A stretch of DNA of 64,000 nucleotides, from positions 3,354,537 to 3,418,536 of the forward strand of contig JACAXG010000071.1 of the NCBI GenBank assembly GCA_018881555.1. Direction: 5' to 3'. Shown piece after piece: positions 22,201 through 34,800 of the stretch. The DNA is from Amblyornis subalaris (taxonomy: Eukaryota > Chordata > Aves > Passeriformes > Ptilonorhynchidae). The notes beneath the pieces are model-generated. The model worked only from the letters and a program-made list of their open reading frames with translations. It ran no database searches and was not told where the DNA came from. The position numbers were made by a program, and so were the translations under genes. Numbering within the stretch: the first letter of the stretch is position 1; the number at the start of each line of letters is the position of its first letter.

Positions 22201-22314
22201 CTAAATGAGGATTCCTACAAGGACTCCACTCTCATCATGCAGTTACTTCGAGATAACCTCACTCTGTGGACGAGTGATCAGCAGGATGAAGAAGCAGGAG
22301 AGGGCAATAATTAA
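16164..22314 (+). CDS. YWHAH: 14-3-3 protein eta
   Basis: A phosphoserine/phosphothreonine-binding adaptor that works as a cytoplasmic dimer, with clients such as kinases and signalling proteins. The predicted join is 16164-16250 and 21658-22314, both phase 0, giving 247 residues. This is close to the 246 of the human protein and uses the same two-coding-exon layout. The start [22 protein letters not shown] is the eta N-terminus, with the dimer-interface helices. Both 14-3-3 signatures are present: [16 protein letters not shown] and the [20 protein letters not shown] block. The phosphopeptide pocket residues (K in the AYKN segment, R of GARRSSWR, and the R-Y pair of DYYRYLAEV) are intact. Compared with human eta as I recall it, exon 1 ends in Ser instead of Ala and the C-terminus has one extra Asn (GEGNN). 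The gene appears intact. Confidence 0.97.
16280..16331 (+). other. G-tract cluster, possible G-quadruplex
   Basis: Runs of three to six G occur at 16280-16283, 16290-16294, 16306-16311, 16319-16323, 16325-16327 and 16329-16331, on the non-template strand just after the exon 1 donor. This is the classic layout for a promoter-proximal G-quadruplex or R-loop. Confidence 0.6.
20188..20221. repeat. 17-bp tandem pair
   Basis: Two adjacent copies of AAGATGATTTRATTGAG differ at one base. It is intronic, and no role is evident. Confidence 0.85.
21658..22314 (+). CDS. YWHAH: YWHAH coding exon 2
   Basis: The acceptor TGTATTTTCAG is followed by 218 codons starting [13 protein letters not shown] and ending in TAA at 22312-22314. 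The whole phosphopeptide-binding groove lies in this exon. Reading from the internal ATG at 21781 would lose 41 residues of this exon and is not the start. Confidence 0.97.
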   Translation, partial: VTELNEPLSNEDRNLLSVAYKNVVGARRSSWRVISSIEQKTMADGNEKKLEKVKAYREKIEKELETVCNDVLALLDKYLIKNCNDFQYESKVFYLKMKGDYYRYLAEVAAGEKKNSVVEASEAAYKEAFEISKEHMQPTHPIRLGLALNFSVFYYEIQNAPEQACLLAKQAFDDAIAELDTLNEDSYKDSTLIMQLLRDNLTLWTSDQQDEEAGEGNN

Positions 22315-23070
22315 AAAGCTTTCCTCTGATCCCTCTTTCATCCACTTGGCCATCCCCATCATCACCAATATTTCCCTGCCACAGTCACACTAAATATCTA
22401 GTGCTAAGCATATCTGTATTGTACAGCTGTTCAGATCTGCTGTCCACTTTATCAAGAAGCAGTTTCAGATGAGTCTGCATGGGCATTGATGGATTGATTG
22501 GTTTATTGGCCCTATTTATCTTAGTTGCACTTGAGCAGTGCAGAACGAGGCATTTTTAATTTGCCTGTTGATTGGAAAATATGGGAAAGAATAATGGAAA
22601 GTGATTGAGGATAACTAGATTCCAGTTAAATTTTTTCTGTTTGAAATGAGCTGACAGTTCTGTTAAGCAGTACATTTTGTGCATGCAAAGTAAATTAGCC
22701 ACCCCAAATTTTTTTCAGTCAATGAAAACAGTTAAGCTGATGTGAAATGACAACTCTGTTCATCAGTTTACAATAAACAGTTTGAAATGTGAGGTTTCAG
22801 TAGCAATTTGGTTTTTTTGCCTCTAACTTATGTGCACAGTTTCTTTAAATGCAGTGCATCTACCTAAGAGTTTTGATACTTGTAATCTTTTGCAGTTGTT
22901 TTGAAGAATCATGAATTTATTTTTTGTAAACTCTTTGGCTGTTTAGTTGTCTGTGTATTCTGACAACTCTATGTCAATATTTGCCCATGTTAAGATGGAT
23001 GACTGGGAAGCCAGACTTCTAAATTAAATGTTTTGGAATTAAGTGAATAAAATAAAATGCTGCTTCAGGG
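22315..23070 (+). other. YWHAH: YWHAH 3' UTR with alternative poly(A) signals
   Basis: AATAAA occurs at 22772-22777, and an overlapping pair at 23046-23051 and 23051-23056. The distal pair is followed by a T/G-rich region (CTGTCCTGTCTTTTGTTC) from about 23088, which fits a downstream element. Two 3' ends about 280 nt apart are therefore likely. Confidence 0.7.
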
Positions 23071-26000
23071 ATGTTATCTCTACATGATCTGTCCTGTCTT
23101 TTGTTCAGAGTGGAAATAGAGTTACCTAACACATCACTGATGGGTTAAAACATATTTAATCAGAAGTTGAATGAGAAGTTGACACATGCTAAACAAACAC
23201 AACATAGTGTGCTGAAAGAAGAAAAAAACAAAACCACAAAACCCAAAAGCACCCCCACACGTGGTCACCCGTGTTTAAGTGGAGTTTCCAAGGATAGTGT
23301 ATTTAGTTGTTTGCTCAGTAGAGCAGTTGTAATGCAATTCTGCTCGGGAGCTGAAAGGCTGTAAAGCACCTAAGTTATATCAATGCCAGAGACTTGTGTT
23401 TGCTTCTGTCCACTGTAACTTCTAAGCTATTTCTCTGAAGTGCTGATCTCCAAATCAGCTTTACACGTGAATATCCCAGTAACTATTTCATATTTACCTG
23501 CTTCAAACAGAAGCAGTACTTGTTCCTAAAGACTGCCTTTCTCTGTTTAGCTAACCTAAGTCTCGTCCACAAACTTAATGCTTGTTTCTGTTTTCTCCCA
23601 GCAGTTAGTGTACATGTACATTTATTGGTGCCATACATACTTCTGTAATGGTATGTTCTAGAAGCAGGAAAAGTTAGCTGTATTCAGACTGCCACTGGCA
23701 CCTCAGCTAGCTCAAAGTTCATGTAAGTTCTCATTTATCAGAATTGTTATTCTTTAGTTTGTGCAATAATTGTTATTGGTCAAAATTACCCACAGCAACT
23801 GCTCATACTTTTTAAAAGCAGTGCACTGATTGTTTTTAAGTATCTAGAGTTTTAGAATTTTTAATGGTAGATTTTTTTGTGCATTTATATATTCTATCAT
23901 CTTACAGATAATTCTAGCTTTATTACATCAGTAAAGTTGGCAACAATTGAAAGACTAAGGCAACACCTGAAAAAGATGAAAATACAGGTACTCACCTACC
24001 TACCTGTCCCTGTGGAATGAAGGTAAAACTTGGCTATACAATTGCCTTTTTACATTAAAACACTCTGGATGGTTAATAGTAATATTGGCAATCAGTAGGT
24101 TTATTTTCCTGTTGATAGAAGTACCTGTCTTTTTGTTACCTTTTTTATCTTTTTCTTAATTCAAAAACGAAGGAGTCCTTTTTCATTTTAGTTACTGTCT
24201 TGTGCAGACCCTTTATCACAAAGCTATGAGCATTACGTAGTTTGCAAGTGAGTCAGCAGGCCTGACACTCTGGACTGGGCAGCTGAAGGTTGGCTGTTAC
24301 CCTGGTGCATAGAATCCTCAGTGGAGACCAAAAGGATTCTGCAGAATGATGCAGTGTAGCAGTGTATTAGGTTTCCAGTTGCAGAACAGATACTTCTCCC
24401 ATGTTTTCCAGCTGTCAGTGAATGACCCAATGACATGGAGAGCATGTTTTTGTAGTTGTGTTTTAGTAGGAGTTAGTAGAAAGTGTTACATGGAGCAAGA
24501 GAAAAAATGCTCCAGTGCAATTCATATTCTTGTTTACACTTCAGCAGCTTTTTCATTTCCTGGGCCCTGGATTACTAAATGCTTTTTTTGTAATCCTTCT
24601 TGTAGCAATGATCTGGAGGAAGCCAAAGCTGATGAATAGCACATGTTCATTTCAGTATTCTTCAGCGGACACAGGATTCAGGTATTTTGGGACTGTTATT
24701 TCTCATAGGTGACCCCCAAGTCATGTCTTCTGTAAAATCCCAGGCTATGCCCAATTTATTGTTTCAAAACACCAGATGTATTCACCAAAAGTGCTTAGAT
24801 GAAGTTCACAACATTTTTTGAAGCACGAGTAATTCCGATGAAAAGACTCAAAAATGAGTGACTTTCGCCCCTGTCCCCAAGGGGGTTTCGTTACGTGTCC
24901 TTCATTCAGGCATAAAAGGATGTTTGCTTCTAACAGTAAAGCAGCATTTTCTATACTATGGGAGCTTGACAGCTATGGAGTAGTCAGCCCTTAAAATAAT
25001 AATGTCTTTATAGGGACGGGTACTTTCAGTCTATGTCCTAACCTGCTGAAAATTTTATAGAAATGGTTGTGTTCATCTCGGAGTACAAACACACCCACAC
25101 CCTATTGAACCCACTGGAACAAAATGTGCCAATGCTGTGGGACACTAAACTGTAGGTACTGAGAGGCTGTTGTTCAACATAAGCAATAGCACTGAGAATG
25201 TGGAGGTTGTAGGGAAGCAGAAACCTTAAGAAGAGTGATGAGACTGGATGTCCATGGATAACGCATATCAAAGGACCTCAGTTCCTCTGGTAAGTAACCA
25301 TTTACTCTATTAACTACTTTGGTCTCCCTATGGGTTTGAAAATGATTTTTCCATGTTGCCTTTCCCTTGCATGCAACTTCTGGCTGTGGTTTTCTATCCT
25401 TAATACTTGCACTTGTGATCCACATTGGTGAGTTGGATGGACTGACTTCCAAAGCCGAATCTATTTCCAAAGGAGCACGAGGGTATTCCCTTAACCTACT
25501 CCTGGGGCCTCTTTCAGTGGCTGCAATAGACTGCTTTATAATCTAGAAAAAAATGGGTACACTTCAGGTTGAGGGAAATGAAAAGCCTGGCTGTATTTTA
25601 AGTCATATAAGAGAATGACTTAATGGAAGTTAGAAGGGTGAAAACTAATGTCACTATACATTATAAAATATTTTCTGTCAACATGGGACTAACTGGAAAT
25701 CCTTCAACAAACCAGTTTGAGTTTAGGAACAGAGAGAAAATAGGAAAAATATTCCAGTACTTTGGATTCTTTTTTTTTTTTTCAGTTCTATCCACACCAC
25801 ATATTTGAATTAATCTCACATAGTTGATCAGGAAAAATTGGCTAAAACACTTGAACAACATGGAAAACCTGTTTGGATACATCTTAGGTTCATTGAAGCA
25901 GCTCCTTGAAATCAGTGGTGGATTTTGAAGAATGTGAAGTTGATTATACACATAATTGACACAGGGTGTTTAGATCTTGTTCTCAACAAGTCTAAAGTAC

Positions 26001-29000
26001 TTGAAGTTCCACAGATGCAGATGGTTTTGTGTCTGAGCCTGAAGGATTTCTGAGATAAATGAAGATGTATTCTGAACATTGAGGTCAGGCCAGGTAGATT
26101 TTTAGTTGGTGTCAGAAATTGAACCATTAGAAATAAAGTAAGCCCGGCTTCCAGCTACCTTCATCTGCTCACCCCCAGTGAGCAAGAACTTTGTTGATAC
26201 GAATCCATTTCCAAACTAGTCCCAGGTAACTGTTATCCAGTGTAGTTGTTAACAATTATTGTCATGTCTACAAGAAAATAATCTATAGCTATGATGATTC
26301 ATGATCCTCATCTGACTTTTATGCTTCTGTCTATATAGTATGAAGATGAAAAATAAGTTTTAAATATTTCCTAAAATATTGCAGAAGGCAGGAAATCTTA
26401 GAAATTAGGGAAGTTTGTCTTCTGTTTGTGGAAAAGATTAAACACTGGAATATTGTAAAATACCTTCAGAAAAGAGATATTTCAGATAAGAATGTTTCAG
26501 AAGCAGGTATGACAAAAGAACTTAAAGGGGAGTATGATAAATTTAAAAATCAGGTTTCCATGAAAGTGTACACTAGCATGAAAAACTTGAAAATTCCTTT
26601 TGTAATCTAATTCTGTATTTTGTTCTATTGAGTAACAAAATGTCAAATAGGAATAACAAGAAATGTATCCTGTTTCAAGACTATTGATTACAAATGGATT
26701 TCAAGGCAGTACAGTATAAATTACTTCCATTAGGCAAGTAATTTGTCAACTTTAAAATTAAATGAATATTTAATATTTATTTTTAGAGGAGTTTAATTAG
26801 ATGCTGAAATATTTCCAGAAATATGAACACTGCATGCTGAAAGCAATACAAGCACCATGCAGCATAGCAGTTATAACACATTTCAATTTGGAGGAAACAA
26901 TCCAGTGCAGTATCTCTCTCTGCTATGGTAAATGGAATTAAGTGAGAAAATATTTAATAGCAGTTCTTCACTAGGATTAAGGTACAGTTAGGTTGGACAC
27001 ATTTTGAAATTACAAATATCCTGTAAAGTGCTCTGTCCCAGAGAGTTTATAAACTGGGAAATTAAGATGCGCTGTTTGTATCGAAATATTAAAAGATACA
27101 TATTGTAGATGTGCTTTTTGACGATGTTTTCTTTTCCCAAATTACTCCTCACTTGGGTTATATGCTAACATATTTTTTGTTATATCACAGCTAATTTTGA
27201 GCATTGAGAAGAATGTACAGAATGGTAGCTCTATGGATCTGTTGAGAAAAGGGAAATGGGGAACGAAAGCAGCTAAAGATTGAGGGAAACATAGAAATTC
27301 TAGGAACAAAACTCCAGCATATATTAGTGAATATAATTTTATGGAGGTAATCATTGAGAAACACGTACAGTTATGTACTTAAATTAGTATGAGCTATTTT
27401 CACATAATTTCATAATGTGATCGATTCCACTTTAGGATTCAATCTAATAGTAGTTGAACACTTCCATCTCTGAAGAATTATGTGGTTTAACAACATGTTA
27501 AGAGAAGAAACAGATCAAAACACACTGTCCATATGACTTTCATTGATGTTTTGCCAGTTATTACATATAATAATTATTTATAAATTATAATAAATATAAA
27601 TGTTATTAGAAATATAAGCCAATTATATTTGCAGGAATTGTATATAAAATCTATGGCATTTGGGGAACTGCATGCTTGTTTGAGCATCTGTGGAATGTCC
27701 TTTATTCAGGGATTTCTCCAGCAGAGGCTACCGAAAGAGCAGGGATGGCAGTAAAGCATTGATTCCTTTCCCAAGCACGTAACACACACATTGGAAGGAG
27801 GCAGGAATTGTAGGGGGTTGGCAGGAGAAGCATTTTGTTAACAGACTTTCTGACTGTTGTTGTGCCCTCGCAGCACAAAAGAACATCTGACTCTTGCAGA
27901 GGACAGAGAAGTAGATGTGTGCGGTGACAGTGATTAACTGGTTTCCCTGCTGAGTAAAATGGGTCATTTTTTCTCTCTGCGAAGAGAAACTTGGGCTTGT
28001 TCATATTTACTTTGTTTTGACTCTCACGAAAAAGCCAAATCCTGGGTGGTTATTTTTTATTGAAGTACAACCCCAGTGACTCCAGTGACACACCTGCCGA
28101 GGGTGCGCAGCCTTAAAGCAGCGCTCAGAGTGATGCGAGGTGTGTGCGCGTGTGCACCGTGCTGGGGCAGCCTGGCCACCATCTGTAGTGGCTTCCTGTC
28201 TCCATGGCAGCCGGAGCCATCCTGAAGAATCATTTCTGTTTCTGTCACTGCATCCCAGATCCAGAGCAGGGAGCAGGAGGCTGAGGCAGGAAAGGGCCCA
28301 GTCTCTCCAAGTGTTTGTTGGCTGGCCATCCCTGGGGTGAGTGAGATTCCAACATGTCCTTAAAGGGCAGGAACATCTCCTCTGTTCTGTTGTGCCACCT
28401 CAAGCTTTTTAAGGACTGCTATTTTCCTCTTCTGAAACAAGTCCTATTAAGCCTCTCTGGGCAGTAAAATGGTATGGAAGGATTGGGAAGTTAAGACTTC
28501 TGCTGTCATCAGTATCATCAGAGCCCAACATTGCTGAGAGATGAACATGTTTTGGTACCACTGCTGAATCATTCTCCGGGTTTCCACAGCTGACACTTCC
28601 TCACTTGGAGACTGGCCATGAGCCTAGGCTGAAAGGGAACAGAATTAACTATTATTTTTAGGTTAGTAAAGCCCAGCTTTAGCTGAGCTTATTAGCCCAG
28701 TGTTAGCTGTGTTTAAAACAATTGCTTTAAATTTTTACTAAACACATTATGTGTGTATGTATGTTGTTAATTCTACCATAAAGATTATGCTGAATCCTTG
28801 GATTAGGAACTGATTAAGAACCACTAATATGCCGGATCTCTGGGTAAGGTATAATGAATTATTCATCCTGTTATCCTAGTGCAATCACAATAATGTGTTG
28901 GTGCTAATTAGCAGGTGGATGGGCTGATACCCCAGTCAGGAATACCCAGGAGATATTTTATTCAACCTGTATTCTGATTCCTGATGATAAATATCTTTTC

Positions 29001-31740
29001 TGCCCTTATGATTTATTTCTTACTCAATAGAAACAAGTCTTATTTTTCTTTCTGTTATTTCAGTGTTATATTTTTTTAAAATCAATTAGGGCTAACTAGA
29101 CTGAGAGCTGAAGCTTTTTACAGCTTCTGGGACAGCTGTCTGCAAAGTTTTGCTATTATGCCTCACTACAATTCTTTGTCCATATCGGTAAGCTGCATAT
29201 TACCATATCTTCCATTATGTGTGATCTTCATTGTCTTGTATCAATCAGAGCAGAATTTGTCTTATTTTTAATTAACCTAGAACACCTGTATGTGCACTTG
29301 TAAAGCATAGCACTTACTGTGGTAATGAATTAGATATTTGTGCATATTAATCTTTATTACTTCAGGCAACACAGTTAATAATAGGTTTTTTCTCTTTTGT
29401 TTTCTTGGCTATTAGTCATTACTCTATTTTTTCTTCTTTCTAAGTCAATTCTCAGCATTTCATTTTGTTTTACTTAATGTTTGCATGTATCATTGTTCAT
29501 CAAAGGGATTTATCAGAACTCAGACTGAAGGACATTAACTTGTATTTTGCCACTGTTTCCTAAAAATTCCTATTTTTTGAAATAAGACTGCAGTCTGAAG
29601 CATAGCTTAGTGCAGATGTTTCAATCTCACAGCTCAGCCTGAAGAAAACCCAACCCACAAACCAAAACAATCCTTACCACCTATTTCCCGCTTGTATTCT
29701 TCTCTAGCAGTCATTTTCCTTCATGTTGTGCTGACCCTGCCAAGATTTCCTTCCACTCCCCCTGCAGAAATACATTTTGATAACTACATGAAGTTGTAAG
29801 TGGTTGGTGAGACCTGTTGATTGCCTGAGAATGCCTAACTGTCTGATTTTTGTGTGAGATGTGCTGTTAGCTGCTTCATGAATGTCTTTGATTTAGGGAG
29901 GAAGTGCATGAGGATTGAAGAATAACTTGGGTGAACCACTGCTGGCCTTCTTTATGTCTGTCTCTGATGTTCTGTTTCTGCTCATCAACAGTGTGAGATA
30001 TTTATTCTCCCTTTCCTCTCCTCCTCCTCCCCTTTTCCTGTTTCTCTCCCTTGGCCACCACATCCTTCCTAGTGCTGCTTATCTCTGAGATTTTTCTTCT
30101 CTCTCTCAGTTCTCACTCTGCTGTGTGTGATTAAGCACCTGGAACATTTCCAGCCTGATGACTGCAGGGTTTTGCAATGAAAACCCCTTGGAGATTTACT
30201 GAGTGGGCTGCTCTGAAGGAGTCAGACTTTATGAGCCCTAATGCCTGCCTTTGTAGAGATTTGGAAAGCACTTGGCATATTAAATGCATTGTTGCTATCT
30301 GAGTAACAGCAAGAATCTGCATGAGGTCTTGAGGTACAAAAATGTTTCCTTGTGACAAACTGTACAAAGTCCTTCATACAGAAAGCTGCTTTTTTCCTTT
30401 GTGCTGAACTGTACAGAGAGCTAAGCTGATGGGCACTGCTGCCAGTGACTCCTGAGATTCTGTGAGTTAGTCTGAAACAAACTTCTCACCTACAGCCATG
30501 CTCAAATTAGACAGATTTCTAAACTTCACATTATTTGAAGTTTGGGTCTGAACAGAACAGCTGAGGTTCATCTTCACTTCATCTGTAAAAAACAAGTCAC
30601 TTTTAGTAGAGATGTCACAGCTGCAACTTTACATTGCTGAACTGCAATGTTACAATCGCAATCCCTACATCTGATTCTACATTATCTCCTTCTGAAACAA
30701 GCGGTGGAGGGCAATTCTTGTGCTGATTAAACTAAATTAAGGTTTTGCTTCCAAGAGGCTATGCGATGATGCCTTGCTGGATGCTGGATAGAAAAGTACC
30801 GTGTGACAGACCTGGAAGCTTCCTCAAGAACATTGCCCTAAGCTTTTAGCCTGCAGGCTGTCCTCAGAAAGCAGTGCTTTTTGTTAATTTATCTTGCACT
30901 CAAGGCTGTGTACACGGATAAAACACTGTATCAATAACATCGGCCTTTCATTGCCAAGAAGCTTTTTCCCAGGGGTTTTATAGCCATTTGACATAAAGCT
31001 GGTAGTAACATTGTCTGCTGGCTGAGACTGTCCAGAACTAAAACAGGACTGAAGGCAGGAAAGGTGTTTATATTCAGTAAATTCAAACATTTGAGAGTAT
31101 AACAGAATTGGAAGAAGATCTAGAAAATGAAAAAGAAGGGACACTCGTCCATCTTGGTGAGGGTCTGAAGGAGCTTTCAGTAAAAAGAAAACACATTTTC
31201 ATCTGTCAGCTGGCCAGGTTCTTACTATTGTGACTTCAAGCATAAAGAACAGAAGGAAGAGGGCAAAGGAATCTTCTCCTCAAGCCCTATACTGGGCTGG
31301 TTATTGGCATTGCTGTGACAGAGCCCTGGGTAATCAGTCAGTCAGAGAATGGAAATATATTAGAAAATGTACTTTGTATTAGAAAAAGTACCTATATATT
31401 CTATATAGTGTGATTTCCTTTGGCATCTCTCTGGAGATTTCTGACAATTTCTTCTGGATTGTCAAAAGTCCCTCCACTAAATCAGTATTTGAACCACGCC
31501 TAAACTTCCTGTGACCATGCATGCCGTGCTTCAGCATCTCTGACCTAAATAACATATTAGAGATTATAGAATTAAGATTTTTTTTAAACAAATAGTAGTT
31601 CAAATGACTCAAAATTTCTCTTTTTTTGTCTTCTGTCTGCCCTTAAATCTGTCCATCCATTCCTTCCCCTTGCATGTATCCTTCTCATAAAGTTCATATG
31701 TTTACCTCAATTATCTTCTATCCTGCTCTTCTCTGAGCTG
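23071..31740. other. Intergenic, no supported gene
   Basis: AT-rich sequence with homopolymer runs (T-run at about 25770-25782) and a very AT-rich block at about 27560-27620. No open frame has family motifs or splice context. The stretch at about 28850-28920 is rich in homeobox core sites (ATTA/TAAT), including GCTAATTAGC, and could be a conserved non-coding element; that is a guess without alignment. Confidence 0.4.
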
Positions 31741-31802
31741 TCTTTTGTCCTTTCTGACCTATCTTCCCGCTCTAAAATACTTTCTTCCTGGCCTCATGGA
31801 GC

Positions 31803-31896
31803 ATTGCCATGGTGACCACATGACATCATTGCACTGGAAACAGTTGCCAAGGAAACCATATGATGTCATTGCACTGGAGACAGTTGTCATGGTTAC
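31803..31896. repeat. 40-bp tandem repeat carrying RFX X-box-like sites
   Basis: The unit repeats at an exact 40-bp period: 31803-31842, 31843-31882 and a partial third, 31883-31896. Each unit opens with a palindromic RFX-type site: ATTGCCATGGTGAC, GTTGCCAAGGAAAC and GTTGTCATGGTTAC. The two full units also carry a CRE-like octamer (TGACATCA at 31821, TGATGTCA at 31861). The repeat structure is seen directly. Regulatory function is inferred from motif match. Confidence 0.75.
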
Positions 31897-34800
31897 TGAG
31901 TTGGCTGAGGTAACTGGGAAAAAGGATTTGTCATCTGACGGGTGCCAGGAAATGTCCCCATTAATGGGAATAAAGAAGAGACTTTTATTTTTATTTTTAT
32001 GTTCCAGGGAGGGCTGCCTGTGACTCAAAGACTGCATTGCTTTATGTGCTATAATGTGCTCTGGCTGGGCTTTTTCCATTGGTCTCTGGGATTTTGCCCA
32101 CCTGTTTCTACTGTTGAATGTTACTGTGAACATCAAGCCACAATAAAATGAAGAAAAGCTGTGTTGTCCTGTGATTCTACATAAGATGGGATTGCAGCTT
32201 CTATTGCTCTTTGGTTTTTCCTGTTTGGTTCCTGAGATAAATAGTCCAGCCCAGTATTTATCCCAGCAGACATCAGAGGTGCAGTACCAGTGAATGTCGT
32301 AGCCTGGGCTTGCAGCATCTGCACCAGGCTCCGTGCGTATCTGTAATTTGTTTTCCACTTCTTTGCTGCCTTTCCCGATTTCTATTTCATCACTGCTGAC
32401 ATGTACCTGTCTTGCTTTAATAATTCCAGGAGTTCCCAGAAATGTCCTAACTGAAAGGTGAAGCAGAGGTTAAATAAAAAGTAGGAGGCAGCTATTAGAG
32501 ATGAGAAAGGTATGCAAGAACAAGTTTAGGGTGTGTGCATGATTCATGTAAGGATGTGGGAATGTAAACAGTGGTTAGCACTGTGTGTCATGTGCAGATC
32601 TGTACCTCTGGCAGTGTTTGTGTATGTACATAAACATACATATAGTTGCTCTATGGATAAATAAATAAATTTTTATGAAAGCAGCATTTCCAGACTTTCT
32701 GCAATTCGAGTGAATTACATGTCTAGGGCATATTAGTCAAATTATGCATGTGTAAGCGTGACTGTCTCCACATCTCAAATAAAGTCTCTGCTCTCAGTAG
32801 TCCTGCAGATGCTCTGGAGTTCACTAAAAATTAGTTAGAAACTTCCCATTGAAGTTCATGGAATGAACCCTGCTCTGGTCCCACTGTGTGCAGTCACCTT
32901 CAAGATGAAAATCAAAATCCAGGATAAAACCCTTACAATTACTGTGGAGCTGCAAACAGGAATGCAATCAAAGAAGCTATGGAGAGCGCTGGTGGCAGGC
33001 CAGGTAACTGAGGAGTTTTGGAGTGCCTGAACAATTGATTGAAATCCAGGGCTCCTGAAATGTTGCGGGGAGGCTGGACTGGGGGTAGCATCTCAGTGCT
33101 GGCAGAACTAGGAGGAAAAACCAGAAGAATGAATGTAACTTCTTTGGGCAGGGAACAGAATTTCCACTTAGGTATGGGGGGAAACAAGGAGACAGAGGTT
33201 GGGGTTTTTTGACGTTTGGAGTAGTAAAAGCCTTTTATTAGAATTTTATTTTGGATTGCCCTCCTTATGCTTTACAAATACTGTTTGATTGACTGTTTAT
33301 TTGTTCAACATACTGAACAAAGCAATCTCAGCCTGTGCCAGAGGAGCTGCAATAGAAAGTTGTGCTGCATACCTGAAATAATTAAATTTCATTCTGATCA
33401 GATGGCAAGGAACAAAACAGCTCATAGTGGTGGAAAGCAGCAACCAGTCAGTGCTCAGGTGTTCCCAACAATCAGGTGAGACATGAATAATCACTGGCCT
33501 GAGCTTCAGACCTGTGTGTAAATTCTTAAATTCTAGTTTGATAACAGTGTTTAATTAATCAACATGCAATGGCGGGGTCTGCAAATCAGACTGTTCCCAT
33601 CATGGTGAGCCAAGGGACTTGCATCTCTGTAAAATATGTGTCAGTAATCATGGTCTTTCCTGGGCTTTAATGGACTGGAACAGCCTTGCTGTTACTAGTC
33701 TGGAATGCTGCTGAATCTGTAATTGAAGGGATATTTCAGCTTACTATTAATGGACACTTGTGTTACTTTTTTGGTTAACTGAGCTTCAGAATGACCCCTG
33801 AACTTGGATTTGTTTATTTGAGAAGTCTACTTGGCAATTTCAGGTTATTGTATTTAAGCACATTTTAAACATTTATGTTTGGATGATATTTATTGGTAAA
33901 ATATGAGAAGGAAGGCAAGAAACTAGACTGCGTTTATTTAGTTGTCAATGAGGTGTGGGAAAACGTTGGTAGAACTTACGGGTTTTTGGTAAATTTTACT
34001 TGAAATCCACATATTCATGTTCCAGCTTCCCTGCCTCTGGACTTTCACCAATGTCAGGTTTCTCTAAGTATTTAAATAATACTTGTATGCTCTGCTATAG
34101 CAATACTGGAGATCTCAAGTTGTACAGAATTATAGATTTGTTTTCCACCAGAGTCAGCCACTTGGGGTACGTGGTGAAGTTCTGGGAGTAGTGGTGGAGG
34201 TGGTTTGTGGTGCTGCAGGGCACACAGGCCTGGGAGAACTCAGCTTTTGCTGACTAATGCTTCCATCTGCTGGAGAACTTTGTTTGCACAGTGTTTGCTC
34301 TGTACTGTACTCAGAGACAGAAAATTGTGTTAATTAAACGCCCAAAGATTTAGTGATCATTATTTACTATAACAAAAACAGATCCTCTGGGATATTAAGC
34401 AGCTAACACAAAACACTTACGTGCTCTATGGCTTTACATCTGGAGGATGTACCTCTCTGCCTACCTGGAATCGGTACTTTTATGTTTTATTCTAAAATAC
34501 AGTAACTTACACATAGTAATATAAATTAAAGTACAGATTCTACAAACATCTTCCTAGTGGCTGATTTTGTGACTTGTGACTCAAACTAGTGCTTTCACTA
34601 AGAGACTGCAGGGGCTGTAGGGCTGCCCCGTTACACTTCATGGCCAAGCCGGATGGGGGCAGATATTTATTAGGACAGGATGTATTTTAATGCTGGGATT
34701 AGAAAGTTCACTCAATATTACTTACACTGCCACAGTATATCAGGACCTGTGCTCCCAAAGCATATTTTTGAATTTTGGAATTAACTTGTTTTGCAATGAA

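Noticed and set aside
31759..32358. 199-codon open frame on the - strand
   Set aside because: Runs across the RFX tandem repeat and has no recognisable domain.
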